Origin: Pseudofrankia asymbiotica
Lineage (GTDB): Bacteria; Actinomycetota; Actinomycetes; Frankiales; Frankiaceae
Length of the DNA: 5,386 nucleotides
Reading direction: 5' to 3'
NCBI RefSeq assembly: GCF_001983105.1
Contig: NZ_MOMC01000016.1
Location: 184,173 to 189,558, forward strand
Both the position numbers and the translations under genes were made by a program. Shown piece by piece: positions 5,047 through 5,386 of the stretch. The notes under the pieces were generated by a model. That model had not been told where the DNA came from. It made no database searches and saw nothing but the letters and a program-made list of their open reading frames with translations. The stretch's first letter is position 1. Every line of letters starts with the position of its first letter.

Positions 5047-5386
5047 GTGAGTCAGGACGGACTCAAGGGTGAGCCGCCGCACATGCGTGGGAGAGGCGCG
5101 GTAGTCGCGGAATCGGAGGGTGTGGTCTGGCGTGACGGTGCCCCGCCGGACTATCACCTGTCTCATCAGACGATGCCGGTCGAAAGGACCGTCCATCATC
5201 CCGCCGGCTCGCTCGCCGACATCGTGGAGCGAGTCGTGCAGGTGTTCGAGATGGAACTTTCCCACAAGAAAGATCCGGCGCAGTGGGTGAGCACGGTCAC
5301 CGACCAGCTTCGGATGAGCGTGAACGGAGGCCCGGCTGTCGGCAGCGCGGAGCTGGCCGAGCGCGGAAGCTATAACGTCCTCATCG
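5047..5386 (+). CDS. Probable SnoaL/NTF2-like protein, 3'-truncated by the window edge
   Basis: The frame is open from the GTG at 5047 to the edge, giving 113 complete codons. After a polar tail of about 33 residues the protein reads PDYHLSHQTMPVERT (34-48), then a helix-forming segment HHPAGSLADIVERVVQVFEMELSHKKDPAQW (50-80), then DQLRMSVNGG (86-95) and an ELAERGSYNVLI segment (102-113). From memory this resembles actinobacterial proteins annotated SnoaL-like or related to plant 'pathogen-related' proteins, small cone-shaped alpha+beta folds. The visible part is too short to identify a catalytic site. No signal peptide or membrane segment is seen. About 26 of 112 codons after the start end in A or T by hand count (AGA, GTA, AAA and several GAT/CAT/TAT among them), more than in the ligase gene's C-terminal part. 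It has its own candidate promoter and a structured leader. The gene call is firm; the family is tentative. Confidence 0.75.
   Translation, partial: MSQDGLKGEPPHMRGRGAVVAESEGVVWRDGAPPDYHLSHQTMPVERTVHHPAGSLADIVERVVQVFEMELSHKKDPAQWVSTVTDQLRMSVNGGPAVGSAELAERGSYNVLI

Noticed and set aside
4790..5050. 86-codon plus-strand open frame in the gap before the last gene
   Set aside because: It runs through the promoter, hairpins and ribosome binding site of the next gene, has no domain and its composition changes along its length.
1..5386. CRISPR arrays, tRNA or rRNA genes, transposases and attachment sites
   Set aside because: No regularly spaced repeats, cloverleaf-like sequence, rRNA signature or transposase motif was seen by eye on either strand.

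Overview
The window is very GC-rich DNA from an actinobacterium. GTG starts, purine-rich ribosome binding sites and codons ending almost always in G or C support this. A Frankia-like or related soil actinomycete is plausible, but the sequence alone does not prove it. I see no rRNA, tRNA, CRISPR array, insertion sequence or origin.

Layout: (1) Bases 1-465 hold the C-terminal end of a gene entering from the left edge. It looks like the TOBE-type tail of a sugar/glycerol-phosphate-class ABC transporter ATPase. (2) An HAD-superfamily hydrolase gene (458-1177) overlaps its stop and is probably co-transcribed. (3) A convergent gap (1178-1373) contains a long imperfect inverted repeat, a possible bidirectional terminator. 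(4) On the minus strand lies an alpha/beta hydrolase of the COG4757 type (1374-2285). (5) A 494-base divergent region (2286-2779) holds no convincing gene but has several short palindromes. (6) A long-chain acyl-CoA synthetase of the FadD15/COG1022 type runs on the plus strand (2780-4765). (7) A 281-base gap of lower GC (4766-5046) holds a candidate promoter and a structured leader with a perfect 11-bp terminator-like hairpin. (8) The last gene (5047 to the edge, truncated) encodes a protein that looks SnoaL/NTF2-like.

The hydrolase and the acyl-CoA synthetase are divergently arranged, and both could act on lipids or carboxylic esters. A functional link between them is inference only. The HAD protein probably belongs to the transcription unit of the transporter gene upstream. 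The least ordinary part is the leader of the last gene. It stacks a promoter containing a palindrome, a small hairpin, a strong terminator-like hairpin and then the ribosome binding site, which suggests attenuation or a small RNA. I did not find a clearly new multi-gene system here.
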